Source: Epithemia pelagica (lineage: Eukaryota; Bacillariophyta; Bacillariophyceae; Surirellales; Surirellaceae). Taken from it: 64,000 nt of DNA. Position 1 is the stretch's first letter. The number at the start of each line of letters is the position of its first letter. A model generated the notes under the pieces. The model had not been told where the DNA came from, ran no database searches, and saw nothing but the letters and a program-made list of their open reading frames with translations. Shown here in pieces: positions 53,618 to 63,099 of the stretch. The translations under genes were made by a program, and so were the position numbers. The stretch lies in the NCBI GenBank assembly GCA_946965045.2, contig OX337234.1, forward strand, positions 1,240,001 to 1,304,000, in the 5' to 3' direction.

Positions 53618-53937
53618 GGTGTTATTTGGTTGGTTCGATGTTTATTTAATGTGCGGTGTGATGTGGTTTATTTAATGTGTGATGTGATGTGAACCCGGAT
53701 GTACCACGTGTGCCACGTATGTACCACGTATGTGATACCCGGATGTGTGTTGTGATGTGCGACTCCTGGAAATTTCCGTTGATTCCGACAAATTTTCGCC
53801 GAGTTTCAACAAATTTTCGCCGAATTTTCGCGATTTGACGGGAATGTGTGGCGTGTTGTGCGACCCAGGGTACCCGGATGTGCGTTGAGTTTAAGTCTTG
53901 GAAAGGTTTTGAGGGGACGGGAGTTAACTATGAGTAA
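53618..53937 (-). other. Leader between the extra ORF and gag-pol
   Basis: No gene. Contains repeated GTACCACGTATGTG-type words near 53700 and repeated AATTTTCGCCGA words near 53800; possibly a packaging or translation-control region. Confidence 0.4.
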
Positions 53938-54717
53938 TTAAGCTTCGGTTTCCGAATCTCCACTCTCTTCCGAATAATCAGAGTCGTTTCCAGGCTCAGA
54001 TGGGGCAGCACAAGCAACAGAAGAAGGGGTATCACCTTCAGCCAAGTGGTTCTCGACCTCGGTACGCAAAGGGAAGATAGTTGCACGATGGTCCTCGATG
54101 GTATGGACCTCGTGGATGTAGGCAACGTAGTTATCTAGGCGTACAACGTTAGGAGGCAGAGGTCAAGTCGTCGCGTTCACGACGTAGATGGTATTGTAGT
54201 ATCCAGTTGGGCGCTCGAAGGTTAGGAAGCGGAGGTGGACAGTACGGATGGGGTTGCCCGAGAGGGCGGCCAAGATGAGGCGACGCCTCGGAGAACGATG
54301 AAGTTGGTCGTTCAGACGGTCAATGTCTTCTTGGTCGACGATGTGGGTCACCGATTGGAACTGGCGTTCGATCTGGGTCTCCCCACGGATGATCTCGGGA
54401 TCGAAGGTCGAAGAAGTTGGTTGACAGAAGTACTTGATATGATCAGCAATCAACCGGGTGGTACGACGGGATCGAGAAGGGACGAGCCGACGAGGCGGAC
54501 TCGGGGGCCGAAGCAACGGCGCAGGGATCGGGGCGTGAGGCTGGGTTGGAGTCTCGAATGGGTTGCTGTTGGAACTATCGACGGAGATGTTAACCGATGT
54601 GTTGGCTGCCTTCAGCGTCGGCACCAGTTCCTGCTGCACCAGGGTATCGGGCTGCCCGGGATGCAGGTTGGCTTGATAGATCTGTCGTACAGGAGTGATA
54701 AGCTCGTTAGTATCCAT
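53938..54717 (-). CDS. Extra ORF ahead of gag-pol in the copia element, with one in-frame TGA
   Basis: Starts with ATG at 54717. 184 codons run to a TGA at 54163-54165; the same frame then continues for 74 more codons to TAA at 53938-53940, with an acidic Asp/Ser/Glu-rich end (GNDSDYSEESGDSETEA). The first part has a Pro-rich stretch, an RRTTRLIADHIKYF helix and FQSVTHIVDQEDIDRL. No known family is recognised. It is on the same strand as gag-pol. An extra ORF between the 5' LTR and gag-pol is not standard for copia. The TGA may be a nonsense mutation or a readthrough site. Confidence 0.6.
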
Positions 54718-54753
54718 GAAACCACAAGGAAATAAGCTCTGAGACTGTTAATC

Positions 54754-55537
54754 TGTTACAATTCTCTTGGAATTGCAGTGGCATTGATGCTCGGTAGAGC
54801 AGACAATCAGGTAATCACCAACCGATACAAACCTCTCCACGGGTAAGAGAGGAAAGCAAGTCGTAGTCTATCAAAAGGATAGTCGGGACACAAAAGAGGA
54901 TGTGATAAATGGTGATATTGTTAGATTGTGTGTTGATTACTACAATAGGTCTACGTGAAATGTTCGGTCCTGCCAAGGGTCATGTGTCATAGGTTCTTGG
55001 CGGCAACAGGTTTGGAATAGTTGGAGTCGATTCATGTGATGTATATGACATGTATATGTGGGCGGATAACATATACAGGGTCAACAGCTCTTGCTTTGGA
55101 TTGGCATAGTTGTTTTCATGGCGCGCAGCTTGTTGACAATTTGGAGATTGTGGGAATGGAAATATGGTCTCGCGTGATCGTGTGTCGTGCTTGGGATACT
55201 TAGACCGTTGGGTCGGATAGATGCCGACAGCGCTCGGATGTCGCTTGGGCGTGCTCGATGATTTCGGGCGCGTACGCTTAGGGCGTTAGTATAATGTCCG
55301 AGCAACGGCCAAATTTACGTCCGTTGTAATACCGCACGACCCAGTTTAGTCTTGAGAGTTAGTTCGTCAATCTATTCTCACTTTTCATGATTTGCGAAGA
55401 AATATAGGTCGATATAGCGCGAAGCTAGGGAACATAGCTCGAAGCTAGATGGCATGATGCGATAGCACGAGGCTATGTGACATGGGGAATCGATGAGATG
55501 TAGAATCTAACCACCATAGACGGTGAGAATTCTAACA
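54754..55537 (-). repeat. 5' LTR of the copia element
   Basis: 784 bp, TG...CA. The downstream primer-binding area on the minus strand starts GATTAACAGTCTCAGAGC; whether it pairs with a tRNA end was not established. Confidence 0.95.
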
Positions 55538-56146
55538 GGCTTGTTGAAATTCCGTGCGCCATGTAGTCGGCGAGCCTTGGTAAAAGGCTTGTTTGATTTT
55601 GTCTTCCGTGAGGGGGACGATTGCAGCGTCAGAGCTGAGGTACTTGAGACCATTAGAGAACTTGCGAAGGGATTGCAAATGCGAATCCACTGTCATGTCT
55701 GAGGGCTTCCGAGGCCCAGAAAGAAGGAAGGTGCGGAAAGCACTAACTTCACTGACAAGGACAAGGGGAGCGAAGACCGCAGCAATCAAACCTTGGAAGC
55801 AGGCTTCATCGAGATTGGTGCCTGGAGGCAAACCGTTGTAGGCTTCGAGAAAGGGATCGGCGATAGCGCTGGTGACCGAGCGAGGGAAATACTCGCAACA
55901 AGCGGCGAAGGGATCCGGATGACCGGAGATGCGGATCTTGTCCACGAAGTGGAGGACCCAAAGGAAGAGATCTCGAGGGTCTTCATCCGTCGACTCCCGA
56001 AATGGGAGGAGGTTGGCGTAATACTTGTCGTCGTCATCTTTGAGCTTGAGAGCGGAAAAGGAATCGGAGGACAGAGCCTCATCAACGCGACGTTGGAAGC
56101 GGAGTGCATCGACAAGGGTAATGAACCCATTGGTGTTGTCTGCCAT
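55538..56146 (-). pseudogene. Gypsy gag N-terminal part
   Basis: From ATG at 56146 (MADNTNG) the frame codes a helical capsid-like segment (VDALRFQRRVDEAL, EDPRDLFLWVLHFV, KIKQAFYQGSP) and runs into the copia insertion at 55537. Joining across the GGCTT duplication continues the same frame (EFQQANPLVPD). Confidence 0.8.
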
Positions 56147-56283
56147 GATGGAGAGATGCAATGGTGAGAAAATGAAAGGAAAGGAATCAAAGGACGGGCA
56201 AAAGGAATTGCACAAACGTCGGCCGCCGGAGGCGTGTTATGGTGAAGAAGGAAAAACAAGGGCGTTGAGGAATCTGATCAGAG

Positions 56284-56487
56284 TGCCATACCCATGCATA
56301 ATGGTAGGACGTAAAAATTATGATCTTTAGGAATTAGGCTAGGAAAGTGAGCAATGGCCAGAGAAGCTATCTGCACACGGGACAAGGACGGACTGAATTC
56401 TGAGAACGTCGGTGTCAAAGATTCAACTAGGGACCTATCGAGTCATGTTTACGTGGAGTCGTGGCGGGACAGAGTCCGGGTATCGTC
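56284..56487 (-). repeat. 5' LTR of the gypsy element
   Basis: Matches the 43504-43707 LTR over nearly its full length; the last few bases (TATCGTC against TACCGCA) differ, so the outer end is altered or lost. It is located just upstream of the gag N-terminus. Confidence 0.75.
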
Positions 56488-56761
56488 TGGCGATACTTAC
56501 ACATGAATCTTCCGCGAGTCATTCGAGAGCTGGCATAGTGCCCCCAGCACGCTATTAGTATTGTTTATTGTATGCAGATGGTCAGGAGGATGCAGCAGAT
56601 GCTTGCTTCCTCGCGTGCAGGCGGGCCAGCTGCCTGCTTCCACGCATGAAGGAAAACTTACACGTGTTGCTTACACGTGTAGGCTAGGTCTAGCTAAGTG
56701 ACGACTAAGCTCCTAGCTTGACATAGAACATGTAGACTTGCTAGGAGTATGTCTTAACTCT
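56488..56761. other. Junction between the gypsy and the DNA transposon
   Basis: No coding or repeat identified; contains short repeated words such as CTTACACGTGT. Confidence 0.4.
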
Positions 56762-56790
56762 CAGGGACACCCGCTATATTTGTAACCATG
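56762..56790 (+). repeat. Left terminal inverted repeat
   Basis: CAGGGACACCCGCTATATTT then GTAACCATG; pairs with 61723-61750. Confidence 0.85.
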
Positions 56791-56935
56791 ACCCCACTGG
56801 GCTTATTTCTGATTGGTTGAGATGACTGTACCCGATTTTCGTACACTATCAAAAGAGGAACCGGCACGTGTCTAAAAAATTACTTAAATGTACCAATTAT
56901 TGAACTTCGGGAAGCCTTGCGCTGAGCTCGCCAAA

Positions 56936-57127
56936 TGTATCGGATTCTGTATCGATGCACATACAACTGTATCCAGTCGTGTATCGGGGTTGTATCTAGT
57001 TGTATCGGGGGGCTTAGGTACTGTATCGATACAACGGATTTGTAACCGTATTTGTATCGGGGGACTCGAGTCCTCTGTATCGGGTCTTCTGAATTTGTTG
57101 CGATTTGTATCGGCCTGATGTATCGGG
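56936..57127 (+). repeat. Left subterminal TGTATCGG repeat cluster
   Basis: About eleven TGTATC(G/C) words within 190 bp, mostly as TGTATCGGGG, at irregular spacing. They may be transposase-binding sites. The flank TCGCCAAATG precedes it and recurs after the right cluster in the same orientation. Confidence 0.85.
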
Positions 57128-57140
57128 TTGACGGTCACCA

Positions 57141-57222
57141 TGGAATAAACAGGCGACTTTTGAAATGAGAGCGATACAAGATGGAATAAACAGGCGACTT
57201 TTGAAATGAGAGCGATACAATG
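57141..57222 (+). repeat. Exact 41-bp tandem duplication
   Basis: A block starting ATGGAATAAACAGGCGACTT and ending GCGATACAA occurs twice in direct order with no gap. Recent slippage is likely. Confidence 0.9.
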
Positions 57223-57283
57223 ATAAAGCGATAGATTAAGCAATCGAAGAATTGGTTCCTGCCAAACTCGCCAATGAAATTGC

Positions 57284-57805
57284 TTGCGACAGCAGCAACA
57301 CAACAATCAGACTCATTTTTCAAGACGAAAGCAAGAAGAAGAAGAAGAAGTCGCAATCATAGCCGAGAAGAAGAAACCAAAGGTTTACCCCGCCGACCAG
57401 AAGGGAGCCAAGATCCGGATTGTTGGTGGGACGTACCGTGGAAAGAGGGGCTTCCTCGACAAGAAGAAGGGCAGGACAGAGTTCTTTACCTACGTCATTA
57501 TCATCATCAAGCCGAACGAGGAGGAGATTGCAACACGGCTTCATCACGAATCGATCCGAGTCGGAGAGGAAGCACCACCGGCAAGCTATGAAGAGGCTGT
57601 TCTCCAGCAGCACTGTGACATTGAAGAGCTGCTACGCGACCTTACGAGGAGGCTGTCCCAGTGTGAGGGCATCTCCTCCGAAGGAGAAGCTGGCCATCGG
57701 ATTGGGAACTTGTTCCTAAATTATTTGACGGTTGCTGTGCAACGTCAAAGTAACCTACGTGTGGACAAGGCTCGTTGGCGTCGTGTGCGCTATGGTCACG
57801 GTTAA
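57284..57805 (+). CDS. KOW-motif protein of the transposon, 5' end unclear
   Basis: 173 codons. GAKIRIVGGTYRGKRGFLDK is a KOW-type element, common in ribosomal proteins and NusG, and here probably nucleic-acid binding. The rest is helical (EEAVLQQHCDIEELLRDL...) with a basic end. The frame begins at TTG; a nearby ATG at 57274 is in another frame, so an early frameshift is possible. Such KOW ORFs inside DNA transposons are known in diatoms to my knowledge, but no check was possible. Confidence 0.6.
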   Translation: MRQQQHNNQTHFSRRKQEEEEEVAIIAEKKKPKVYPADQKGAKIRIVGGTYRGKRGFLDKKKGRTEFFTYVIIIIKPNEEEIATRLHHESIRVGEEAPPASYEEAVLQQHCDIEELLRDLTRRLSQCEGISSEGEAGHRIGNLFLNYLTVAVQRQSNLRVDKARWRRVRYGHG

Positions 57806-57947
57806 TGCAACATCATGGTTAATGCAAATTCTCAACTAATATAGGATAAAGGAAGATTACTAAGTACTCGTCAATGTAGAAACTCTCATCATGTAAAAAC
57901 TCATCATGTAAAAACTCATCATGTAAACACTCGTAGGAATTGGTGGC

Positions 57948-59405
57948 TTACAAGTCACCAAACATGTTCCTGGCAGCCTCCGCATTCTTCTTGCCTTTGG
58001 TGGCAATCTTGGTGCCACCCTTGCATGCAATGCGCCAAAAGATAGTCATACCAAGGAGATCACGGCCGAAATCATTCTCCGAGTCATTTGATTTCATTTT
58101 GATGGGGTTGTACTCCGTAGGGATGACAGTCTCATCCTTAGAGAAAATCTGGTTGTCGAGTTTGATAGACGGGTGAAAGGCAAACCTATAGTGGGCCCAG
58201 TAGCTGCCATCGTCAGAATCCTCAATAGCCACCATAGTAGCACTATGGGCCTTCTTTGTAGCGTCACACTTGATCTTGGACAACTTCTCGTCCTTGTGGT
58301 ACCGCTTGGGATCGCGGATCCAGAAGTCCTGCGCCGGCCCCCTCATCGAGATTAAACGACCACGCCAGCTTTCTCAGAAAACATCGTCGGGAATGCTCGC
58401 ATCCCATAAATGATGGTCCTGGCAAGGGACTGAACGGCGTAAGTGGAAGCCGTTGCGAGTGAAAAGTTCGTCCTGGTCGATCCCTTCAACGTATTGAATG
58501 TCGAAATCTCTGTTACGTTCGGCACTCAAATGGTTGACGGCGATTATCCAAGGGTGCTTGACCGTCCCATTTTGATTCACCAACCAACTTGTCGGAACAA
58601 ATGGGTGCAACACGTCGTTAGGCAGTTGTGGGGGACGAGGAGGGATACGAGAAAGAAGTGGAGACACCCTCCCGAAGACATGTTGCGGTGGATCACCTCC
58701 ATTGAGGTCGACACCAGGGACAGCATAAGCGGCGGCAACGTTGTGGCGTGCTGGGCTGGGACTTGCAAAGAAGTTGGAGGCGTTTACCTGTCCCATCTGC
58801 TGATCGTGGGCATCGTGGGCATCGTTGCCAAGAAACACCGCCGGTGATTCTCCTCCCTTCACAGGTGTGCGGTTGAGATTGCGGGGAGCTGGCTTCCTGT
58901 CGTCGTCTTGCTCAGCCATGCCAGCAGCATAATCTTGTTCACCATACAAGCGCCCATAAGCGTCCTTGTACATCTGCTCCTCTTCGGGGCTGACATCGTC
59001 GGCAACATCAGTGGTGTAAGTGTCATTGTCGGAAATCTTGTTGCTCTTCACCATGGTTCCTGACTCTTTGTTGTCAAGTTCTTTGAGAGTCTTCTCGTTT
59101 GGATCAACTCCCAGTCGATGGAGGTAGTTGACGTAGGCTTGGATGGACCGGGACTTGCACTTGCCCCAGCGAAGTTGCACTTGTCGTCGCTTCAACGAGC
59201 CTTCAAATCCCCAGTCGGTGGGATTATTACTGCAAAACGAAAGGAGATCAAAGGAGTGTCTCGACTGGCCTTGTTTTTCGATGGCCTTGATTAATTTTCT
59301 TGTTTGGTCAAACGGCAATCCACCTGGAGCGGGGAACTTGGCTGGCCTCTTTGGCGGTGGTTTCTTCTCTTCGTCCAATTTATGATCATGTTGTTGCTCT
59401 GTCAT
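57948..59405 (-). CDS. Transposon ORF broken by one in-frame TGA
   Basis: ATG at 59405. The first 343 codons (lysine- and proline-rich lead, RKLIKAIEKQGQSRHSF, KRRQVQLRWGKCKSRSIQAYVNYL, then an Asp/Glu-rich middle and PWIIAVNHLSAERNRDF) end at a TGA (58374-58376). The same frame continues for 142 more codons to 57948, with the regular domain FWIRDPKRYHKDEKLSK and GMTIFWRIACKGGTKIA. It is therefore one ORF of 485 residues. The RQVQLRWGKCKSRSI section looks like a DNA-binding helix pair. It is divergent from the transposase ORF, as accessory ORFs of PIF/Harbinger-like elements can be, but identity is not proven. Confidence 0.6.
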
Positions 59406-59673
59406 GATAGAAAATCAATGATCCAACAATCAACGAGAGGAGTAGACAGGTTTGCGAAGCGCAAGCCATTCCCTCTTGATCCAACATGCTCCTCTTGTGT
59501 CGTTGGTTTGTCTACAGCTACTAATATCATAGGAATGTGTTTGATTGCTTGATCATAAGCAGTATTTAAGTTTACTTAGGGCAGATTGGTGTGTGTGGAC
59601 CCACGGATCTTTCTACTCGTGTTCGGGATGAAGCACCTTTCCGCCAATTTGTGACACTACTAGGGAATGAGCC
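59406..59673. other. Divergent promoter region inside the transposon
   Basis: Lies between the minus-strand ORF (start 59405) and the transposase start at 59674. No coding content. Confidence 0.4.
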
Positions 59674-60662
59674 ATGAAGGCTGTCTTCCTTCCCCCAAGT
59701 TGGTCGCATCGGAATCTTCCTACTGTTCAACATAAAGAGAAGATGGTGCCACTGGTCGAGCCAGACGAGGTTCTCACGCGAGGCTTAGCTTATCTCTCCT
59801 TGGACGTGGATGGCCGTCTGACGAGGGAGCAACGCATCAACAAGTTCCAACAACACTATGGATCGGTGCCTCTTACAATTGCAACCATGTGGTATGACTT
59901 GTGCCATACGACAATTGAAGAGGCAAAGCTAAGTACTAAGGATAAACAAAAAGGCTTTCGCATGTTCTTGGTTGCGCATTTCTTTATCTACAGCTATCCT
60001 CGAAGCAGCGTACAGCTTGGTGACAGGTTCCGAATTTGTGCGTGCAACGTCCGAGGCAAGAATCTCTGGAAATGGATTCGGAAGATCGCAGCGCTTGAGG
60101 AGAAGGTAATTTTCTGGCCTCACGACCTGAACAATCCTGACTCGGAGATTTCGCGCTATCTGTGGATGGTGTTGATAAGAAAACGTGGGAACGAAAGCAC
60201 AAGACTGAACTGCTTCCGTTTGATCGACGAAATTTCTCACAGAAGCATGCGCACGGTGGAGTGAAATATCAAATCACTCTATGTGCATATCGCCAGCAAG
60301 TCGTGGATATCTTTGGACCAGTGCGCGGAGGCATGGGTGACAAGGAGATGCTCGAGAGGTCTGGTGTGCTGGAGCACCTCGCGGATGGAAAAAAGGTTGT
60401 GGCTGATCGCGGTTACATCAAGAATGCTTTCCGCGACAAGATTGCTTGGCCCAACCCACAACACGATTCAAGGATGGCAAACAATATTAAGAGTCGCATC
60501 CGCCTGCGACACGAATCGTTCAACGGAAAAATGTCTACCTTTGCCGCCATGCACCAAACTTGGAGGCACAGCGACACGAATCATGGACTTGCCTTTCGAG
60601 CTGTCGCTGTTAAGTTGCAATATGCCATGAACAATGGCAGCTCTCATCTCTTTCAACCCTAA
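59674..60662 (+). pseudogene. DDE transposase (IS5/Harbinger-like) with one frameshift
   Basis: The N-terminal part starts at ATG 59674 and reads helical DNA-binding segments (EPDEVLTRGLAYLSL, TREQRINKFQQHY). A missing base in the ATTTCG run near 60150 shifts the frame from SEI to FALSVDGVD. The next frame then carries the first catalytic Asp (SVDGVD), the second (VVADRGY) and a Glu in RHESFNGKM, with spacing like the DDE_Tnp_4 family. It ends at 60662 (HLFQP). The full protein would be about 329 residues, so a shift of one base separates it from a working form. Confidence 0.7.
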
Positions 60663-60707
60663 TGAATGTCTAAAGTAGAGAAAAGTTTGTTTGTGTTTTC
60701 TATTTGT

Positions 60708-61166
60708 TTACGTATAGTCTTGTATATGATTTGCCAAATCATGTCGTCGTCCCAGCTCATCACAGGGGACAACAGGTCCTCGTCCTTGCTCCTCCTCGCG
60801 TTTCAGTGCCAGATAGTTGAAAAAACGTTGGCGGCGTGCTTCCTGGTAAATGCGGTGCTTGAAGATTGCTGGCTTAAAGTCTCTGTAGGCAGGACATGTC
60901 CTTTGAAGCTCGGATGGCTTCAAGCGTAGGTGCACACCATTCTTCACATCCTGCCGAAGAAGCAGCTTTGCAGGGTGAAGGTCAAAGACAAGTTCACCTT
61001 TGTTGTTGTGTTGTTGTCTTGGATATAACCTTCTGTCATGAATAAGGGCCCTTTCGTCACTTCTTGCCCTTTCATCTTGAAAAGGTGGTCTGCCGGCACC
61101 ATGTTCATGTTGTAGAGCAGACCACCTGGCTCCAAATCCTCGATGAGGATCGCCCGCCCCTCGCAT
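60708..61166 (-). CDS. Accessory transposon ORF, unknown
   Basis: ATG at 61166. The second half is well formed: GELVFDLHPAKLLLRQDVKN, LKPSELQRTCPAYRDFK and RIYQEARRQRFFNYLALKREEE. This pattern of L-x-D-V...P-x-x-L...R-P-x-Y-x-x-F...F-x-x-R-I-Y is found in proteins of diatom and oomycete elements. The N-terminal part is in a second frame too (ERARSDERALIHDRRLYP against GLLYNMNMVPADHL), so a frameshift near 61010 is possible. Function is unknown. Confidence 0.5.
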   Translation of the reverse strand: MRGAGDPHRGFGARWSALQHEHGAGRPPFQDERARSDERALIHDRRLYPRQQHNNKGELVFDLHPAKLLLRQDVKNGVHLRLKPSELQRTCPAYRDFKPAIFKHRIYQEARRQRFFNYLALKREEEQGRGPVVPCDELGRRHDLANHIQDYT

Positions 61167-61378
61167 TTCCTTCAATCAACAAACTTCTCCTTCTCCTTCT
61201 CCTTCTTCGATACAGAGACCTGCTTGCTCATCCTCTTTCTTTGTCCACTACCTGGCGACAAAAAAGGTTGGTTGTTGTGTCGTGTTCCATTTCGTCGATC
61301 GTTGTCGATAACTTCGACGTGTTTTGCGATCACGTTTTGTGAAGCTCATTTTTGTTGTGAAGACTCATTCTTGTTGTT

Positions 61379-61563
61379 GTATCGGGTGTGTGTATCGGGG
61401 TTTCGTCGATTTGTATCGGTTGTATCGACCCCCGTGTATCGTTTGTATCGGGGTTGTATCGGTTGTATCGGGTTGTATCGGGTTGTATCGGAATTTGTAT
61501 CGGTTGTATCGGATGTTGTTTCGACCAGTTGTATGGTTTGTATCGGGTTGTATCGACCCTCGC
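61379..61563 (+). repeat. Right subterminal TGTATCGG repeat cluster
   Basis: About fourteen TGTATCGG words in 180 bp, on the same strand as the left cluster, followed by CTCGCCAAATG. Confidence 0.85.
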
Positions 61564-61722
61564 CAAATGTTCCGATTCGTGTATTTTCCTCTTTATGTAT
61601 TCTAATATACAGAAATATCAATGTCGATAAGTATTTTGTTCTATTATAGTGTACCAAAAAGAAAATAAGCTTGTCCGTCCTTCGCCCTTTTTGGTATATT
61701 CTGTTCAAGGTCCATAAGCACT

Positions 61723-61750
61723 ATGGTTACAAAAATAGCGGGTGTCCCTG
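61723..61750 (-). repeat. Right terminal inverted repeat
   Basis: ATGGTTACAAAAATAGCGGG then TGTCCCTG; pairs with 56762-56790. Confidence 0.85.
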
Positions 61751-62122
61751 GGTGTCCAGGGTTCGAGTCCGCTGTGACTAGGTGGTTGGGAGGGCTAGAT
61801 GTGGGGCCCGAAAAGCGGTTCGTCTATGTGGCCCCTTGTCACAAGCGGGCTGTCCCCCCGCTCCATGATTCCGAGAGTAATGGCGCCAGGGCAGTCGGTC
61901 GACCGTACCCGGGTAGGCGCGGCAGCTGGAAGAATAGACTATTCCCCTTTGATAGAAAATCTCAAATGTTTGGGGGTTTTGGGTTTTTCGTTTTTTTCGT
62001 ATTGCTCCGGATAAGGATGATTAGTGCGTCTTCTTTAATCTCTACAGTGACGTCAGCAAAACTGAAAACTGTACAACTGAGAGTAGATTCCAATCCGTGA
62101 AATCCTCCACTACCTACCTAGG
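61751..62122. other. Region between two elements
   Basis: Contains a GGGTTCGAGTCCGC word that looks tRNA-like (61768-61781) but no complete tRNA can be folded. No gene. Confidence 0.4.
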
Positions 62123-62136
62123 TTAACGCCATTCGT

Positions 62137-62194
62137 AAGCGAGTAGCGTATAGCTGTCTCCCATATAAGCGAGACAGCTATACGCTACTCGCTT
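62137..62194. repeat. Hairpin: 24-bp arms, 10-bp loop
   Basis: AAGCGAGTAGCGTATAGC...GAGACAGCTATACGC arms are exact complements; loop CCATATAAGC. Confidence 0.9.
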
Positions 62195-62494
62195 AACTTC
62201 GACTTGCCTTAACTTCATATAAATTCAATTCCACACTAATTTGACTTTATCGTTGTATAGAGCTTTGGAATATGGAACAACTTCAGATATGATAGTCTAC
62301 AGTAAAGATCCACTCATTAGCTTGATATTTGAACTTGAAAAATTGGTGATTTTCCTCATTTTCGCTCATTTACATCTTCCATCGGCTGAGCACCAACTTT
62401 AGTACGCTTTATATGTGTGACATCTGCACCGATTGTTGCAGGACTCTCTATTCTGGAGATCTATATGGCAAAGAAGGCCTTGACCAAAGGAAAT

Positions 62495-62812
62495 GTCGTC
62501 CCAACCCTTCCCTGTGGAAAATGACGACCGTGAGTCGGCGCAACTGGATTCGTCGCAATGGCTCATCAATCCACATGCCAAGCAACCCGTCCAAGATATC
62601 GATCTCAGATGCCAAGTGACCCGTCCAAGGTGCTACCAACCTTGCACCTGAAGCCAGTACAACAGTACCAGAGGAAGCTGATGATGAGGAGGCAGATATA
62701 CACAAGAAAGAGGAGAAGGACTGCCGGCAACAGCAATATGGAAGAGGATGAGAACAACACGAAAGACAACAACGTCTATGGTGAGGACGACGAAACAACG
62801 GAAATCCACTGA
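62495..62812 (+). other. Degenerate interior of the TTAA-bordered element
   Basis: Short frames in all three phases: one with QPFPVENDDRESAQLDSS, one with an acidic PEEADDEEADIHKKEEK segment. Direct words GCCAAGCAACCCGTCCAAG and GCCAAGTGACCCGTCCAAGG are tandem. No ORF spans it, so any original gene is decayed. Confidence 0.4.
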
Positions 62813-63043
62813 TTGTGAGAACAACAGTAGATAGGAATAAACAGAGATTTGTAGATGTGAAGAGTTATTTTGTTGACTTCTCGTATCACTACATCATGGT
62901 CGCTACATCATGGTCACAACATCATGGACTAGGTGTCAACATCATGGACTAGGTGCCACTTGTATGACAACACCAACGGAGGGGGCAATTGTCATATTGC
63001 TTAACACGGGTCGGGTTAGTGTTTTGAGAAGGGAGACAACTAA

Positions 63044-63099
63044 GCGAGTAGCACGTTGTCTCCCATAAATTTTATGGGAGACAACTATATGCTACTCGC
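63044..63099. repeat. Imperfect hairpin at the right end
   Basis: TTGTCTCCCATAAA and TTTATGGGAGACAA are perfect inner arms; outer arms GCGAGTAGC / GCTACTCGC match with a few differences between. Confidence 0.85.

Larger units (their letters stand above)
47152..55537 (-). mobile_element. Full-length Ty1/copia retrotransposon, TSD GGCTT
   Basis: 8386 bp with direct 784-bp LTRs at 47152-47935 (3') and 54754-55537 (5'), and matching GGCTT flanks (47147-47151, 55538-55542). The two LTRs differ at roughly five positions by eye (about 0.6%), implying recent insertion. The internal region holds an extra ORF and a single gag-pol ORF. A polypurine tract sits at 47936. The element lies in gypsy gag. 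It may be able to transpose, as no defect was seen in gag-pol. Confidence 0.95.
43504..56487 (-). mobile_element. Ty3/gypsy retrotransposon, degenerate, split by two nested insertions
   Basis: The element lies on the minus strand. Its roughly 204-bp LTR-like ends are at 43504-43707 (3' end) and 56284-56487 (5' end, last bases changed). Coding pieces in element order: gag start at 55538-56146, then copia (47152-55537), gag middle 46896-47151, solo LTR 46112-46895, gag end 45623-46111, pol end 43795-45699. Target-site duplications GGCTT and CCGGA let both insertions be ordered as separate events. Removing the copia element restores the gag frame across the junction. The gag has two further frameshifts and part of pol is deleted, so the element is inactive. 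Confidence 0.85.
56762..61750. mobile_element. DNA transposon of about 5 kb with four ORFs
   Basis: Left end CAGGGACACCCGCTAT and right end, in reverse complement, CAGGGACACCCGCTAT, followed in both by TTGTAACCAT (about 28-bp inverted ends with few changes). The internal ends carry clusters of TGTATCGG repeats. ORFs: KOW-type (57284+), 57948-59405(-), transposase (59674+) and 60708-61166(-). No clean TSD was found. A stray end of the same family lies at 39068. The transposase and two other ORFs contain frameshifts or stops, so this copy is probably inactive. Confidence 0.8.

Noticed and set aside
57880-57935. Short tandem words ATCATGTAAA as a CRISPR-like array
   Set aside because: Repeats of about 15 bp without spacers; eukaryotic context; simple tandem slippage.
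61723-61790. GGGTTCGAGTCCGC followed by TGTGACTA, tRNA-like
   Set aside because: The possible acceptor stem gives only about 55 bases between ends and part of it is the transposon's inverted repeat.
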